In this document: positions 6,851 to 14,879 of the stretch, piece after piece
How positions within the stretch are numbered: the first letter of the stretch is position 1
Layout: the number at the start of each line of letters is the position of its first letter
Origin: Gemmatimonadota bacterium
GTDB taxonomy: Bacteria > Gemmatimonadota > Gemmatimonadetes > Longimicrobiales > UBA6960
Length of the DNA: 14,992 nt
Reading direction: 5' to 3'
Assembly: GCA_022564535.1 (NCBI GenBank)
Contig: JADFLD010000007.1
Span: forward strand, 1 to 14,992
The notes under the pieces: generated by a model
Database searches by the model: none
The model's input: the letters and a program-made list of their open reading frames with translations, nothing else
What the model was told of the DNA's origin: nothing
Program-made: the position numbers and the translations under genes

Positions 6851-7609
6851 ATGAGACTAGAATCACTCCTCCAGTACGTGGACGAATATCTGTCCGTTGC
6901 TGGACATCCGGACTATCCTACAGCCCTGAACGGCCTTCAGGTGCAAGGCCGGGACGAAGTGGAGAAGATCGCGACGGCGGTGGACGCGTCTCAAGCCTCG
7001 ATCGAGGCTGCAGTCTCCCTGGGTGCGGACCTCTTGATCGTGCATCACGGGCTGTTCTGGGACGGATTGAGGCCTGTCGTCGGACGCCGATATCGTCGAC
7101 TCGCGGCCCTCATGCAATCCGGAATGGCCCTGTACAGCTGCCACCTGCCCTTGGACGGCCATGCCGAGATCGGGAACTGCGCGCTCTTGGCTCGAGCGTT
7201 GGGACTGGACTCGGGAGGGCGGTTCGGTCAGTACCAGGGCGCGGACATCGGCTGGTGGGGACGTTGTCAGGCGCCCATCACCCCAGAGGAACTGGTCGAA
7301 CGCCTCGCCGAGGCGGTCGGAGGTGCGGTACATGCCATTGGCGGCGGCCCCGAGCGCATTCATCGGGTCGGGGTCTTTACGGGAGGGGGCGCTTCGTTCA
7401 TCCGGGAGGCTGCGGAACTAGGCTTGGACGCGTTCGTAACGGGGGAAGGCCCGCACCACTCCCATTTCGACGCGGTCGAATTTGGAATTCACGTTCTGTT
7501 CGGAGGCCATTACGCGACCGAGACCTTCGGAGTCCGGGCCCTGGGCGAGCACCTGGCGGAGCGCTTCCAACTGACGAGCCATTTCATCGATCAGCCGACT
7601 GGCCTCTGA
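6851..7609 (+). CDS. Nif3-like dinuclear metal center protein (YbgI/YqfO family)
   Basis: A 252-residue protein of the Nif3/DUF34 family, a conserved hexameric-ring fold with a dinuclear metal site. The biochemical role is unsettled; GTP cyclohydrolase I type 2 is an often-copied but weakly supported name. The metal ligands are all present by alignment to E. coli YbgI: IVHHGLFWD (H65, H66), HLPLD (D102) and GGHYATE (H220, E224). Further family landmarks are the N-terminal DNxGLQVQG-like motif (ALNGLQVQG) and TGEGPHHSHFDA. The length is near the family's usual 250 residues for the form without an inserted domain. The ATG at 6851 fits the family N-terminus, but no Shine-Dalgarno is visible. The gene converges on the M28 peptidase gene with only 6 nt between stops. 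Confidence 0.93.
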   Translation: MRLESLLQYVDEYLSVAGHPDYPTALNGLQVQGRDEVEKIATAVDASQASIEAAVSLGADLLIVHHGLFWDGLRPVVGRRYRRLAALMQSGMALYSCHLPLDGHAEIGNCALLARALGLDSGGRFGQYQGADIGWWGRCQAPITPEELVERLAEAVGGAVHAIGGGPERIHRVGVFTGGGASFIREAAELGLDAFVTGEGPHHSHFDAVEFGIHVLFGGHYATETFGVRALGEHLAERFQLTSHFIDQPTGL

Positions 7610-7615
7610 CGAACG

Positions 7616-9289
7616 TCATTGTCGCGCCCCCATCATGGCATCGCGGGCCCCTTTGAACTCCTGGCCCTCGTGCCAGTTGGGCCACGACGCCGAATTCGCA
7701 ATGTCCAGAATCGTCAGGAACACTAGCGTCCCCTGCTGAACCGCGCCGCCGAAGACGAAGTCTTCACTGAAGGCGTCAGAGGGTGCGTGATACCGATTCG
7801 CCGTGTACTCGGATTGGATGTCGTCACCCCAGCCGGAAGGGCGCCCGATGTACTGCCGCCCGTGCTCGACGTACAGCGACGGCACGCCGGCCCTCGCGAA
7901 GGGGAAGTGATCCGATCGGAAGAAGAACCCCTTCTCGGGCTCGGCGTCCGGCCTCAGCGTGATTCCCAACTCTTCGGCACGCGATCGTACGAAGGCACCC
8001 AGCTCGCTTCGTTCCTCTCCTTGAGCGATCATGTCCGTGGTTTCACCCCATAAATTCGCGCCGTCGATGTTGACCTCTGCGACGGTCTGCGCAAGCGGAA
8101 AAAGGGGAGCCTGGACGTACCATTGGGCACCGAGGAGGCCCTGCTCTTCGGCCGCCGTGGCGATGAAGAGAATCGAGCGAGCGGGCCGCGCCGGCATGTC
8201 TATGAACGCGTGGGCCATGGTCATGAGGAGCGCGGTGCCCGAGGCATTGTCATAGGCCCCGTTGTAGATGGAGTCTCCATCAATCACCTCGCCTACGCCG
8301 AAGTGATCATAGTGCGACGTGAAGGTGACGTATTCGTCGGGGCGCTCGGAGCCCGTGAGCAACCCGATGACGTTCACTGTTTCGACCCTGCGAACCGTGC
8401 TTTCCACACGCGCTCGGGCCACCACGCCCGTGGGGACGGCCCGGAAGTCGCGCTTGGCCGCATCCGCCTTGAGGTCATCGAAGTCATGTCCTCCCGCGGC
8501 GAGCAACGCGCGCGCGACCTCGAGTGAAATCCACCCCACGAGGCCGGCCGGCGGGGCTCCATTGGGGTCGGGAGGCAGAGCGAATTGTTCCCCCGACCAA
8601 CCGCCTCGCACCACACTCCACGGGTAACCGGCCGGACCGGTTTCGTGGACGATCAGCGCCCCCAGCGCGCCGCGTCGCGCGGCCTCCTCGTACTTGTATG
8701 TCCAGCGCCCGTAATACGTCATGGCGACACCTCCGAAGAGGTCCGGCTCGGAGGGCGGCGCGGGCGGGTCGTTCACCAGGATCATGACATACTTGCCAGC
8801 CACGTCCACGTCGCCGAAATCGTCCCAGTCATTCTCGGGGGCGGTGATCCCATAGCCGACGAACACGACCTCGGCCTCCCCACCCGCGCCGTCGGCCTCG
8901 GGGTCCCCGGCGTTGATGACGAAGCCGTCCAGGTAGGACGCCGCCACCGATCCCCGCGGCCCTTCGAACGACAGTGACGCCGTGGAAGGGTCCGTCGTCG
9001 TGCCAACCATCGGCACAGTCTGGAAATAGGAGCCGTTGGGGGCCTCGAGCCCGATGTCCGCAAAGTTCCGGGCGATGTAGTCTGCCGCACGCTCACCACC
9101 GATATGGCCGGGGCCCCGCCCCAGGAACTCGTCGGACGACAGGGTGCGCATATGATCAGCGATCTCCCGTCCCGAGAGGGCGGGCGCGTCGATGGCCGGC
9201 ATCCGGCTGGCGGAGTCGCTGCCCCCGCACCCGAGCACGGCGAGGAGGATTGCGAGCGGCACGATCGGGAGATGCTTTCTCTTCAGCAT
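7616..9289 (-). CDS. M28-family zinc aminopeptidase-like lipoprotein with PA domain
   Basis: A 557-residue secreted lipoprotein. The N-terminus MLKRKHLP plus a hydrophobic segment ends in the lipobox VLGC, with the lipidated cysteine at 21. The middle part (about 105-290) contains a protease-associated (PA)-like insert with VFVGYGITAPENDWDD, KYVMILVNDPP and GALGALIVHE. The M28 catalytic domain follows, with all metal-binding and catalytic residues visible: SHYDHF (H326), GAYDNASG (D347), AAEEQG (E381, E382), NIDG (D409) and YHAPSD (H501). It should therefore be an active di-zinc exopeptidase releasing N-terminal residues from peptides. The ATG at 9289 directly precedes the signal sequence and has a weak GAGAA upstream. 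It is transcribed divergently from the response-regulator operon. Substrate specificity cannot be read from the sequence. Confidence 0.94.
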   Translation of the reverse strand: MLKRKHLPIVPLAILLAVLGCGGSDSASRMPAIDAPALSGREIADHMRTLSSDEFLGRGPGHIGGERAADYIARNFADIGLEAPNGSYFQTVPMVGTTTDPSTASLSFEGPRGSVAASYLDGFVINAGDPEADGAGGEAEVVFVGYGITAPENDWDDFGDVDVAGKYVMILVNDPPAPPSEPDLFGGVAMTYYGRWTYKYEEAARRGALGALIVHETGPAGYPWSVVRGGWSGEQFALPPDPNGAPPAGLVGWISLEVARALLAAGGHDFDDLKADAAKRDFRAVPTGVVARARVESTVRRVETVNVIGLLTGSERPDEYVTFTSHYDHFGVGEVIDGDSIYNGAYDNASGTALLMTMAHAFIDMPARPARSILFIATAAEEQGLLGAQWYVQAPLFPLAQTVAEVNIDGANLWGETTDMIAQGEERSELGAFVRSRAEELGITLRPDAEPEKGFFFRSDHFPFARAGVPSLYVEHGRQYIGRPSGWGDDIQSEYTANRYHAPSDAFSEDFVFGGAVQQGTLVFLTILDIANSASWPNWHEGQEFKGARDAMMGARQ

Positions 9290-9392
9290 GGAATTCTCGA
9301 ATGGAGCTGGGTCGGCGGTCGGTACGCAGCCGCGTCCCAGCGGGGCGGCCTGGGCGAGAGGGCGTCAGAGTGGGGCGTTGGCGTAGACCCCG

Positions 9393-9414
9393 ACATAGTC
9401 CTTTGGTACTATGT
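9393..9414. promoter_or_regulatory. Inverted repeat, possible operator
   Basis: ACATAGT (9393-9399) and ACTATGT (9408-9414) form a perfect 7-bp inverted repeat with an 8-nt spacer. It lies in the 191-nt gap between the divergent M28 peptidase and response-regulator genes. It is AT-richer than its surroundings, and the right arm overlaps a weak -10-like TACTAT. A dimeric regulator site is plausible, but the protein is unknown. Confidence 0.4.
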
Positions 9415-9436
9415 GACTCCCGCTTCCGGGCCGGAG

Positions 9437-9449
9437 GGTCTCCGAGACC
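9437..9449. promoter_or_regulatory. 13-bp palindrome before the response-regulator gene
   Basis: GGTCTC-C-GAGACC is a 6-bp inverted repeat around one base, ending 31 nt before the ATG at 9481. It could be an operator or a short mRNA hairpin in the leader. Palindromes of this size also arise by chance in GC-rich DNA, so confidence is limited. Confidence 0.3.
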
Positions 9450-9480
9450 TGGCCGCCATGACTCACCCGACGCCTCGGTG

Positions 9481-10161
9481 ATGACGGAATCAGCTGACCC
9501 ACTCGATGCGTCGCCGGTCGTCTTCGTCGTGGACGACGACGCTGGCGTTCGAAGGGCCTTTTCGAGGCTTCTTCGTGTGCGGGGAATGCGGGTGGAGACG
9601 TTCGGCTCTGCGCGAGCATTCCTGGAAGCCGCGCCCGAGGCGTCCTCGGGCTGCGTCCTGCTAGACCTACGCATGCCAGGGCTCAACGGACTCGAGCTGC
9701 AGCGTCGCATGGCTGAGGCAGGCATCCTCTTTCCCGTCGTGTTCGTCACGGGTCACGGCGATGTGCCGACGTGTGTGTCCGCGATGAAAGCAGGGGCGGT
9801 GGACTTTCTGCAGAAGCCGTTCGGGGACGAGGCGCTCATGACGGCCATCGAGCAGGCCCTGCGACTCCACGGGAAACGGCGACGAAGCCAAAGCGTCTCG
9901 GACGATGTAGACGCGCGACTCGCGAGGCTCACTCCCCGAGAGACCGACGTGATGGACCTCGTGGTTACCGGGCTGCGAAATCGCTCCGTCGCACGCGAGT
10001 TGGGCATCAGCGAGCGGACCGTGAAAATCCACCGCGGGCGCGTCATGAAGAAGGTGGAAGCGAACTCGCTTCCCGACTTGGTCCGTATGGTCCAGATCCG
10101 CGACGGGCGAGATCCGTCGGCCGATGCCGACCGCGCGGCCCCGGCCCGGAGACGGGCGTGA
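9481..10161 (+). CDS. FixJ/NarL-type response regulator (receiver + LuxR HTH)
   Basis: A 226-residue two-domain response regulator. The receiver (about 13-128) has the acidic pocket VVDDD (D18, D19), the phosphoacceptor D62 in LLDLRMPG, T90 in VFVTGHGD and K112 in LQKPF. The C-terminal LuxR-type helix-turn-helix (about 148-205) reads LTPRETDVMDLVVTGLRNRSVARELGISERTVKIHRGRVMKK. VFVTGHGDVPTCVSAMKAGAVDFLQKPF is a FixJ-subfamily hallmark, pointing to a transcription activator paired with a FixL-like kinase. The ATG at 9481 is chosen; a GTG immediately before it is the alternative. No clear Shine-Dalgarno is visible. The stop overlaps the kinase GTG as GTGA, and the kinase is the obvious partner. 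A charged tail rich in D, A and R follows the DNA-binding domain. Confidence 0.94.
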   Translation: MTESADPLDASPVVFVVDDDAGVRRAFSRLLRVRGMRVETFGSARAFLEAAPEASSGCVLLDLRMPGLNGLELQRRMAEAGILFPVVFVTGHGDVPTCVSAMKAGAVDFLQKPFGDEALMTAIEQALRLHGKRRRSQSVSDDVDARLARLTPRETDVMDLVVTGLRNRSVARELGISERTVKIHRGRVMKKVEANSLPDLVRMVQIRDGRDPSADADRAAPARRRA

Positions 10162-12059
10162 AGGGAGCCGGAGGAGTGCTCAGGCCTTTGGACGCCATCG
10201 CTTTTCTGGAGTCGACTACCCTCGTCCCGTGGGAGGGCGATGCTGCTACCGGTCGCGTATCCTACGTGGGCGAGCAGGCATCGGCGTTCTTGGGCTATCC
10301 GCTCGACGAGTGGCTTCGAGCGGACTTCTGGGACAGCCACGTCTTTCCCGACGATCAGGCGACCGTCGGCGCGGCCCGGGCGCGCCTTCTGTCCAAGGGG
10401 GGGTCGCACGTCATCGACTACCGGATGGAACACGCGGACGGTCGCATTGTCTGGGCCTGCGAGGTCGTGAGTCTCAGTACCGACGAGCACGGAGTGCAGA
10501 CCGTCCGGGGCTTCCTGATGGACGTGACCGAGCGGAAGCGCCAGGAGGTCATGCTTTGGAAGAAGGAGGAGCGCCTGCGCGCGCTCCTACGGGGAGCGCC
10601 CGATGCCCTGGTGCTTACCGACGCCGACGGCATCATCCTCAACATGAACGATCACGCGGAGAGGCTCTTCAGCTACGCACTCTCCGAAGTGGTGGGCTCA
10701 TCCATCGATCATTTCGTTCCTGAGCGGTTGCGGGCCCGCCTCCCCGAATTGCGGGCGGCATTCGATCGCGATCCAGAGCGCCGCTCCCTCGTCGACGTGC
10801 ACGACTTCGCGGTGATTCGTAGTGATGGGGAGGAGGTTCCCGTAGAGATCGGCATGAGCGTGCTGCCTGGAAGCGGTGACGGACGACAGTTCCTTTGCTC
10901 CGTTCGGGACCTTACGGCCCGCCGGCGGGTGGAGGCGCAGCTTCGTTCGAGCGAGCGGCGGGTGCGTGAGATCGCCGACGTCTTGCCCGCCATGGTGTGC
11001 TACGTGGACGCGGGCCAACGCTATCGCTTCGTAAACGACGCATACGCCCGCTGGCACGGTTGGGCGCGGCGTCAGATGACGGGTCGCCTCGTGCGCGAAG
11101 TCATCGGAGAGAGGGCGTATGCGCAAGTGAAGGCCTCTATCGAAGCCGTGCTCTCCGGCAGCCCGGGCCATTTCCGCGGAGAACTGGAGAATCGGACCGG
11201 CAAGCGGGTTCCGGTGGACGTGAGCCTCGTGCCGCAGCACGACGACGACGGGAGCGCCTCAGGGTACCTCGAGGTCGCCTTCGACGTCAGCGACGAGGTG
11301 GCGGCGAGGGAGGCCGACCGACGGCATCGTGCCGAGTTGGCGCATGTGGCGAGGGTCGCGACGATGGGTGAGCTGACCGCCTCGATCGCGCATGAGTTGA
11401 ATCAACCACTTGCGGCGATCGTCGCGAATGCGCAGGCAGCGAAACACCTGCTGGATCGCGACCCGCCCGATGTCGGGGAGGCCAAGGAAGCCATTCGCGA
11501 TATCTCCGAGGACGGTCTGCGCGCGGGCGAGGTCATCTCGGGCATAAGACGACTCCTCCACCGCGGGGAGCCGCAGCCCGAAGCCGTCGAAGTCTTGCCC
11601 CTGATCCAGGAGGTCATCGACTTGCTTCGGAGCGAGTCGATCGCACGGGGCGTGGAGGTGACCAGCGAGGGATCGGACGGGGGCTCGATGTCCGTGCGCG
11701 CGGACGCGATTCAGCTGAAGCAAGTCTTTCTGAATCTGTTGATGAACGCGATCGAAGCGACATCAGGGACATCGGATCCCAGGCAGGTCAATGTGGTAGC
11801 CTCACAAAAGGGAGCAGAAGTCGAGGTCCTGGTGATCGATACGGGAGGGGGCTTGCCAGAGGGTGACCCCGAAGACTTGTTCGCCCCCTTCGTGTCACAT
11901 AGGGCGGAGGGTCTAGGGATGGGCCTCGCCATCAGTCGCACCATCGTCGAAGCCCACGGCGGCAAGCTCTGGGCCGAGCGAAGGACGCCAACTGGCTCGG
12001 CGTTCACGATTCGACTGCCGGCGGAGGGACCGTCGGCCAGGCCTAGTGCGCTTCGGTGA
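10158..12059 (+). CDS. Soluble triple-PAS sensor histidine kinase, FixL-like
   Basis: A 633-residue histidine kinase with no transmembrane segment or signal peptide, so it should sense an internal signal. There are three PAS domains: about 15-128 (PAS_3 type, ending MDVTERKRQ), 138-258 (ending SVRDLTARRR) and 268-383 (ending VAFDVSDEVAA). The HisKA domain of the FixL type has phosphoacceptor H412 in AHELNQPLAAI. The ATPase domain has the N box (N526, N530), G1 DTGGGLP (561-567) and G2 GLGMGLAI (585-592), so it looks catalytically complete. In the second PAS the FixL haem-ligand position is leucine (L195 in PERLRARL). The GTG at 10158 overlaps the preceding stop as GTGA. A GTG at 10176 with AAGGGAG 8 nt upstream is a serious alternative start, six residues shorter. 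Confidence 0.93.
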   Translation: MKGAGGVLRPLDAIAFLESTTLVPWEGDAATGRVSYVGEQASAFLGYPLDEWLRADFWDSHVFPDDQATVGAARARLLSKGGSHVIDYRMEHADGRIVWACEVVSLSTDEHGVQTVRGFLMDVTERKRQEVMLWKKEERLRALLRGAPDALVLTDADGIILNMNDHAERLFSYALSEVVGSSIDHFVPERLRARLPELRAAFDRDPERRSLVDVHDFAVIRSDGEEVPVEIGMSVLPGSGDGRQFLCSVRDLTARRRVEAQLRSSERRVREIADVLPAMVCYVDAGQRYRFVNDAYARWHGWARRQMTGRLVREVIGERAYAQVKASIEAVLSGSPGHFRGELENRTGKRVPVDVSLVPQHDDDGSASGYLEVAFDVSDEVAAREADRRHRAELAHVARVATMGELTASIAHELNQPLAAIVANAQAAKHLLDRDPPDVGEAKEAIRDISEDGLRAGEVISGIRRLLHRGEPQPEAVEVLPLIQEVIDLLRSESIARGVEVTSEGSDGGSMSVRADAIQLKQVFLNLLMNAIEATSGTSDPRQVNVVASQKGAEVEVLVIDTGGGLPEGDPEDLFAPFVSHRAEGLGMGLAISRTIVEAHGGKLWAERRTPTGSAFTIRLPAEGPSARPSALR

Positions 12060-12481
12060 CGGGCCCGGTCCCGCGCGAGCGTCGGGGCTCGAGCTCATTC
12101 GACGGCCTCGTCGCGATCGTCGATGACGACCTGTCGGTGCGTCGGGCGCTCGCGCGTCTTCTGACCTCTGTCGGCGTGCGTAACGAAGTGCACGGATCGG
12201 GACTCGAGTTCCTGGATTCGCCGGCGCTGCACGACGCTGACTGCCTTCTTCTCGACCTGCACCTTGCCGGAATGTCCGGCGCGGAGGTCTTGGAAGGGGT
12301 CCGGGTCACGGCGAGCAAATTGCCCGTCATTCTGATGACCGGGCGCTACGGCGTCGACTTCGCCGAGAAGGCGCTCGGGGCTGGCGTCTCGGCGCTGCTG
12401 CGCAAGCCTTTCAGCGAAGAAGAGCTGTTCGACGCTCTCGCCGAGGCGACGGGTAAATCCGTTCACGAACGTCACCCATGA
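12056..12481 (+). CDS. Stand-alone receiver-domain response regulator
   Basis: A 141-residue protein made almost only of a receiver domain. It has a polar N-terminal tail of about 16 residues, the acidic pocket AIVDDD (D23, D24), phosphoacceptor D67 in LLLDLHLAG, T95 in LMTGR and K117 in LRKPF. The usual MPG after the phosphoacceptor region is replaced by LAG. With no output domain it probably acts as a phosphate sink, relay intermediate or protein-binding switch for the kinase just upstream. The GTG start overlaps the kinase stop as GTGA, so the three signalling genes form one coupled operon. The receiver resembles FixJ-type receivers more than CheY, from the overall motif style. This last point is a judgement by eye. 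Confidence 0.9.
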   Translation: MTGPVPRERRGSSSFDGLVAIVDDDLSVRRALARLLTSVGVRNEVHGSGLEFLDSPALHDADCLLLDLHLAGMSGAEVLEGVRVTASKLPVILMTGRYGVDFAEKALGAGVSALLRKPFSEEELFDALAEATGKSVHERHP

Positions 12482-12486
12482 CTCCG

Positions 12487-12515
12487 TTGCCGGCGTTGCG
12501 GACCTGAGGTACCAT
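12487..12515 (+). promoter_or_regulatory. Possible sigma-70 promoter for the M14 peptidase gene
   Basis: TTGCCG (12487-12492) and TACCAT (12510-12515) are 17 nt apart, each matching four of six consensus bases. A start near 12522 would give a leader of about 60 nt before the ATG at 12585. It is only a candidate. Confidence 0.3.
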
Positions 12516-12584
12516 GCTGGGCCACTTGAAACACTTCGGTCGAGGACGAGGTACGGTCTCCGGCCGCACGGAGGACACCTCTTG

Positions 12585-14879
12585 ATGCGCCGGATTTCGA
12601 CGGCTCTCTTGGCCGTATTGCTCGCAGCCCCACCCTTACGGGCCCAGGGCGTTCCGACGCCCCGCGAGCACTTCGGGTTCGCGATCGGCGAGGACAGAAA
12701 GCTCGCGGATTGGGTTGCTCTGACGTCGTACTTCGAGCGCCTTGCGGAGTCGAGTGCGCGGGTGACGGTGGACACGCTTGGGCCGACGACCATGGGCAAC
12801 CCCTTCGTGATGCTTACCATCACGAGTCCGGAAAACCATGCCCGCCTAGACGAGCTGCATGAGATCCAGATGAAGCTTGCCGATCCGCGACGGGTCGCCG
12901 ACGATGCGGAGCTAGCGTGGCTCCTCGAGCAAGGCAAGACGGTCGTTCTGATCACGCAGGGCATCCACGCGACCGAGGTGGGTGCGAGCCAGATGTCCGC
13001 CAACCTGGCGTACGAATTGGCCAGCTCAAACAGCGACAAGATTCTGCAGATCCTGGACAATGTCATCCTTCTTCAGATTCCCTCGCTCAACCCCGACGGC
13101 CTCCAGTGGGTCGCGGACTGGTACATGAGCCACGTGGGCACCGAGTACGAAGGCGCACCCCTCCCCTGGTTGTACCAATTCTACGTGGGCCACGACAACA
13201 ACCGCGATTGGTACGCTTTCACACAGGATGAGACGATCCTGACGGTGGAGAAGGCGCACAACGCCTGGCATCCGCAGATCGTGCACGACATCCACCAGAT
13301 GGGAGGTACCGGAGCCCGGATCTTCTTCCCGCCGTACATCGAGCCGTGGGAACCGAACATCGATCCCGCTCTCACTGCTGCGGTCAGCCAGCTCGGGACG
13401 TACATGGCGGCCGAGTTGACCGCTCAGGGCAAGAAGGGCGTGGTCGTGAACGCGCAGTACGACGCTTTCACGCCGGCCCGAGCGTACCAACACTACCACG
13501 CGGGGGCACGGATTCTGTCCGAGACCGCGTCGGCCCAGATGGCGACGCCCGTGACGATCGCGCCCGAGCGACTCGGGCCGGGCAGAAACTTCGACGCCAG
13601 TCAGCGTTCCTGGAATTTTCCAGATCCCTGGGAGGGCGGAGCGTGGGGTCTGTCCGACATCGTCGAGTACCAGAAGTCGGGGGCTTTGGCGCTGCTCACG
13701 AACGCGGCCCGGAACCGGCTGTATTGGCTCGAAAACTTCTACCGGATCAATGAGCGGGCGATCGAAAAGTGGGATGCGTGGCCGGATGCGTGGATCATTC
13801 CAGCCACCGCCCAGGACGACGACGCGGGAATCACGTACGCGCTTCGTGTCCTCACCATGGCCGACGTCGAAGTCCACCGGGCCGAGGCCGACTTCATGGT
13901 GGACGGCGTGCTCTTCCCCGAAGGTAGCTACGTCATCCCCATGAATCAGCCGTACGCCGGTTTTGCGAATACCATGCTGGAGGTTCAGCACTATCCGGAT
14001 CTTCGCGAGTATCCGGGCGGACCGCCGCAACGGCCGTATGACGTGACGGCGCACACGCTCGGGTACTTGCTCGATTTCGACGCCGTCGCCGTCGACGGTA
14101 CGCTGAACGTGGCGCTCTCCGACCCCATCGAGGTACCGGACTTCGACTTCCGTCTGCCGGGCCACCTCACCGGGCCGGACGCTCCTCGGGTGGCAATGTA
14201 CAAGTCTTGGCAGGAGCCGATGCCTGAGGGATGGCAGCGGTGGGTATTCGATCGGCATGAGATGCAGTACGACACGTTGCACGACGCGGACATCCGGGCC
14301 GGGGCCCTCGCAGACTACGATGTCCTGATATTCCAGACCCAGGACGCGGCGTCGATCGTCGACGGCTTCCGAGAGGGTCAGCTTCCGCCGCAATACACCG
14401 GTGGATTGGGCGACGTGGGCACCGCCGCGGTGGCTGCGTTCGTCGAGGGCGGTGGCCGGGTGGTCGCGATAGAAAGTGCGACGGACTTCGTTCGTGACCT
14501 CTTCGATCTGGACATCCGGGATGTGACCGCCAATCTGACGAGCACGGACTTCTACATTCCAGGCTCCATTCTCAGGCTGGTGCTCGACGGCTCGTCCGAG
14601 TTGAACGAGGGGATGCGCGGAGAAGTGGCGGCGTGGTATTGGCGATCGAGCATGGCGTACGAAGTGAACGATGCGCGGGTTCGTGTTGCGGCCCGGTACG
14701 GTTCAGGCGACCCGCTCCTATCGGGATGGATGCTCGGTGGCCAGCACGTCGCCGGTAGGCCCGCGATTCTGGAAGCCGACATCGGTGAGGGATCGGTGGT
14801 CCTCTTCGGCTTTCAGCCGAATTATCGAGCCCAGACCGTGGCGACGTGGCCGCTTCTCTTCAACGCCATTCGCCGATGA
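12585..14879 (+). CDS. Secreted M14-family zinc carboxypeptidase-like protein with C-terminal GATase-like domain
   Basis: A 764-residue exported protein. The Sec signal peptide MRRISTALLAVLLAAPPLRA probably ends before Q21. The M14 domain (about 35-390) shows the zinc motif GIHATE (H128, E131), then SLNPDGLQW, the substrate-binding GHDNNRDW (N205, R207) and the third zinc ligand H237 in HDIHQMG. The catalytic glutamate is less certain; E361 in DIVEYQKSGAL is a candidate. A linking beta-rich part follows, then a class-I amidotransferase-like (DJ-1/PfpI-type) fold from about 534. It begins PRVAMYKSWQE and includes GWQRWVFD, ADYDVLIFQ and FVEGGGRVVAIE, and no clear catalytic cysteine is visible in it. 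The ATG at 12585 has GGAGG 10 nt upstream; the TTG just before it is less likely. The stop overlaps the next gene as ATGA. Confidence 0.92.
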   Translation: MRRISTALLAVLLAAPPLRAQGVPTPREHFGFAIGEDRKLADWVALTSYFERLAESSARVTVDTLGPTTMGNPFVMLTITSPENHARLDELHEIQMKLADPRRVADDAELAWLLEQGKTVVLITQGIHATEVGASQMSANLAYELASSNSDKILQILDNVILLQIPSLNPDGLQWVADWYMSHVGTEYEGAPLPWLYQFYVGHDNNRDWYAFTQDETILTVEKAHNAWHPQIVHDIHQMGGTGARIFFPPYIEPWEPNIDPALTAAVSQLGTYMAAELTAQGKKGVVVNAQYDAFTPARAYQHYHAGARILSETASAQMATPVTIAPERLGPGRNFDASQRSWNFPDPWEGGAWGLSDIVEYQKSGALALLTNAARNRLYWLENFYRINERAIEKWDAWPDAWIIPATAQDDDAGITYALRVLTMADVEVHRAEADFMVDGVLFPEGSYVIPMNQPYAGFANTMLEVQHYPDLREYPGGPPQRPYDVTAHTLGYLLDFDAVAVDGTLNVALSDPIEVPDFDFRLPGHLTGPDAPRVAMYKSWQEPMPEGWQRWVFDRHEMQYDTLHDADIRAGALADYDVLIFQTQDAASIVDGFREGQLPPQYTGGLGDVGTAAVAAFVEGGGRVVAIESATDFVRDLFDLDIRDVTANLTSTDFYIPGSILRLVLDGSSELNEGMRGEVAAWYWRSSMAYEVNDARVRVAARYGSGDPLLSGWMLGGQHVAGRPAILEADIGEGSVVLFGFQPNYRAQTVATWPLLFNAIRR

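Noticed and set aside
7607..7618. Inverted repeat TGACG-AA-CGTCA between convergent genes
   Set aside because: It is largely made of the two TGA stop codons facing each other, and the stem is too short to call a terminator.
9478..9480. GTG as the start of the response regulator
   Set aside because: It lies directly before the ATG at 9481 and changes only one residue; neither has a clear Shine-Dalgarno, so the ATG was kept.
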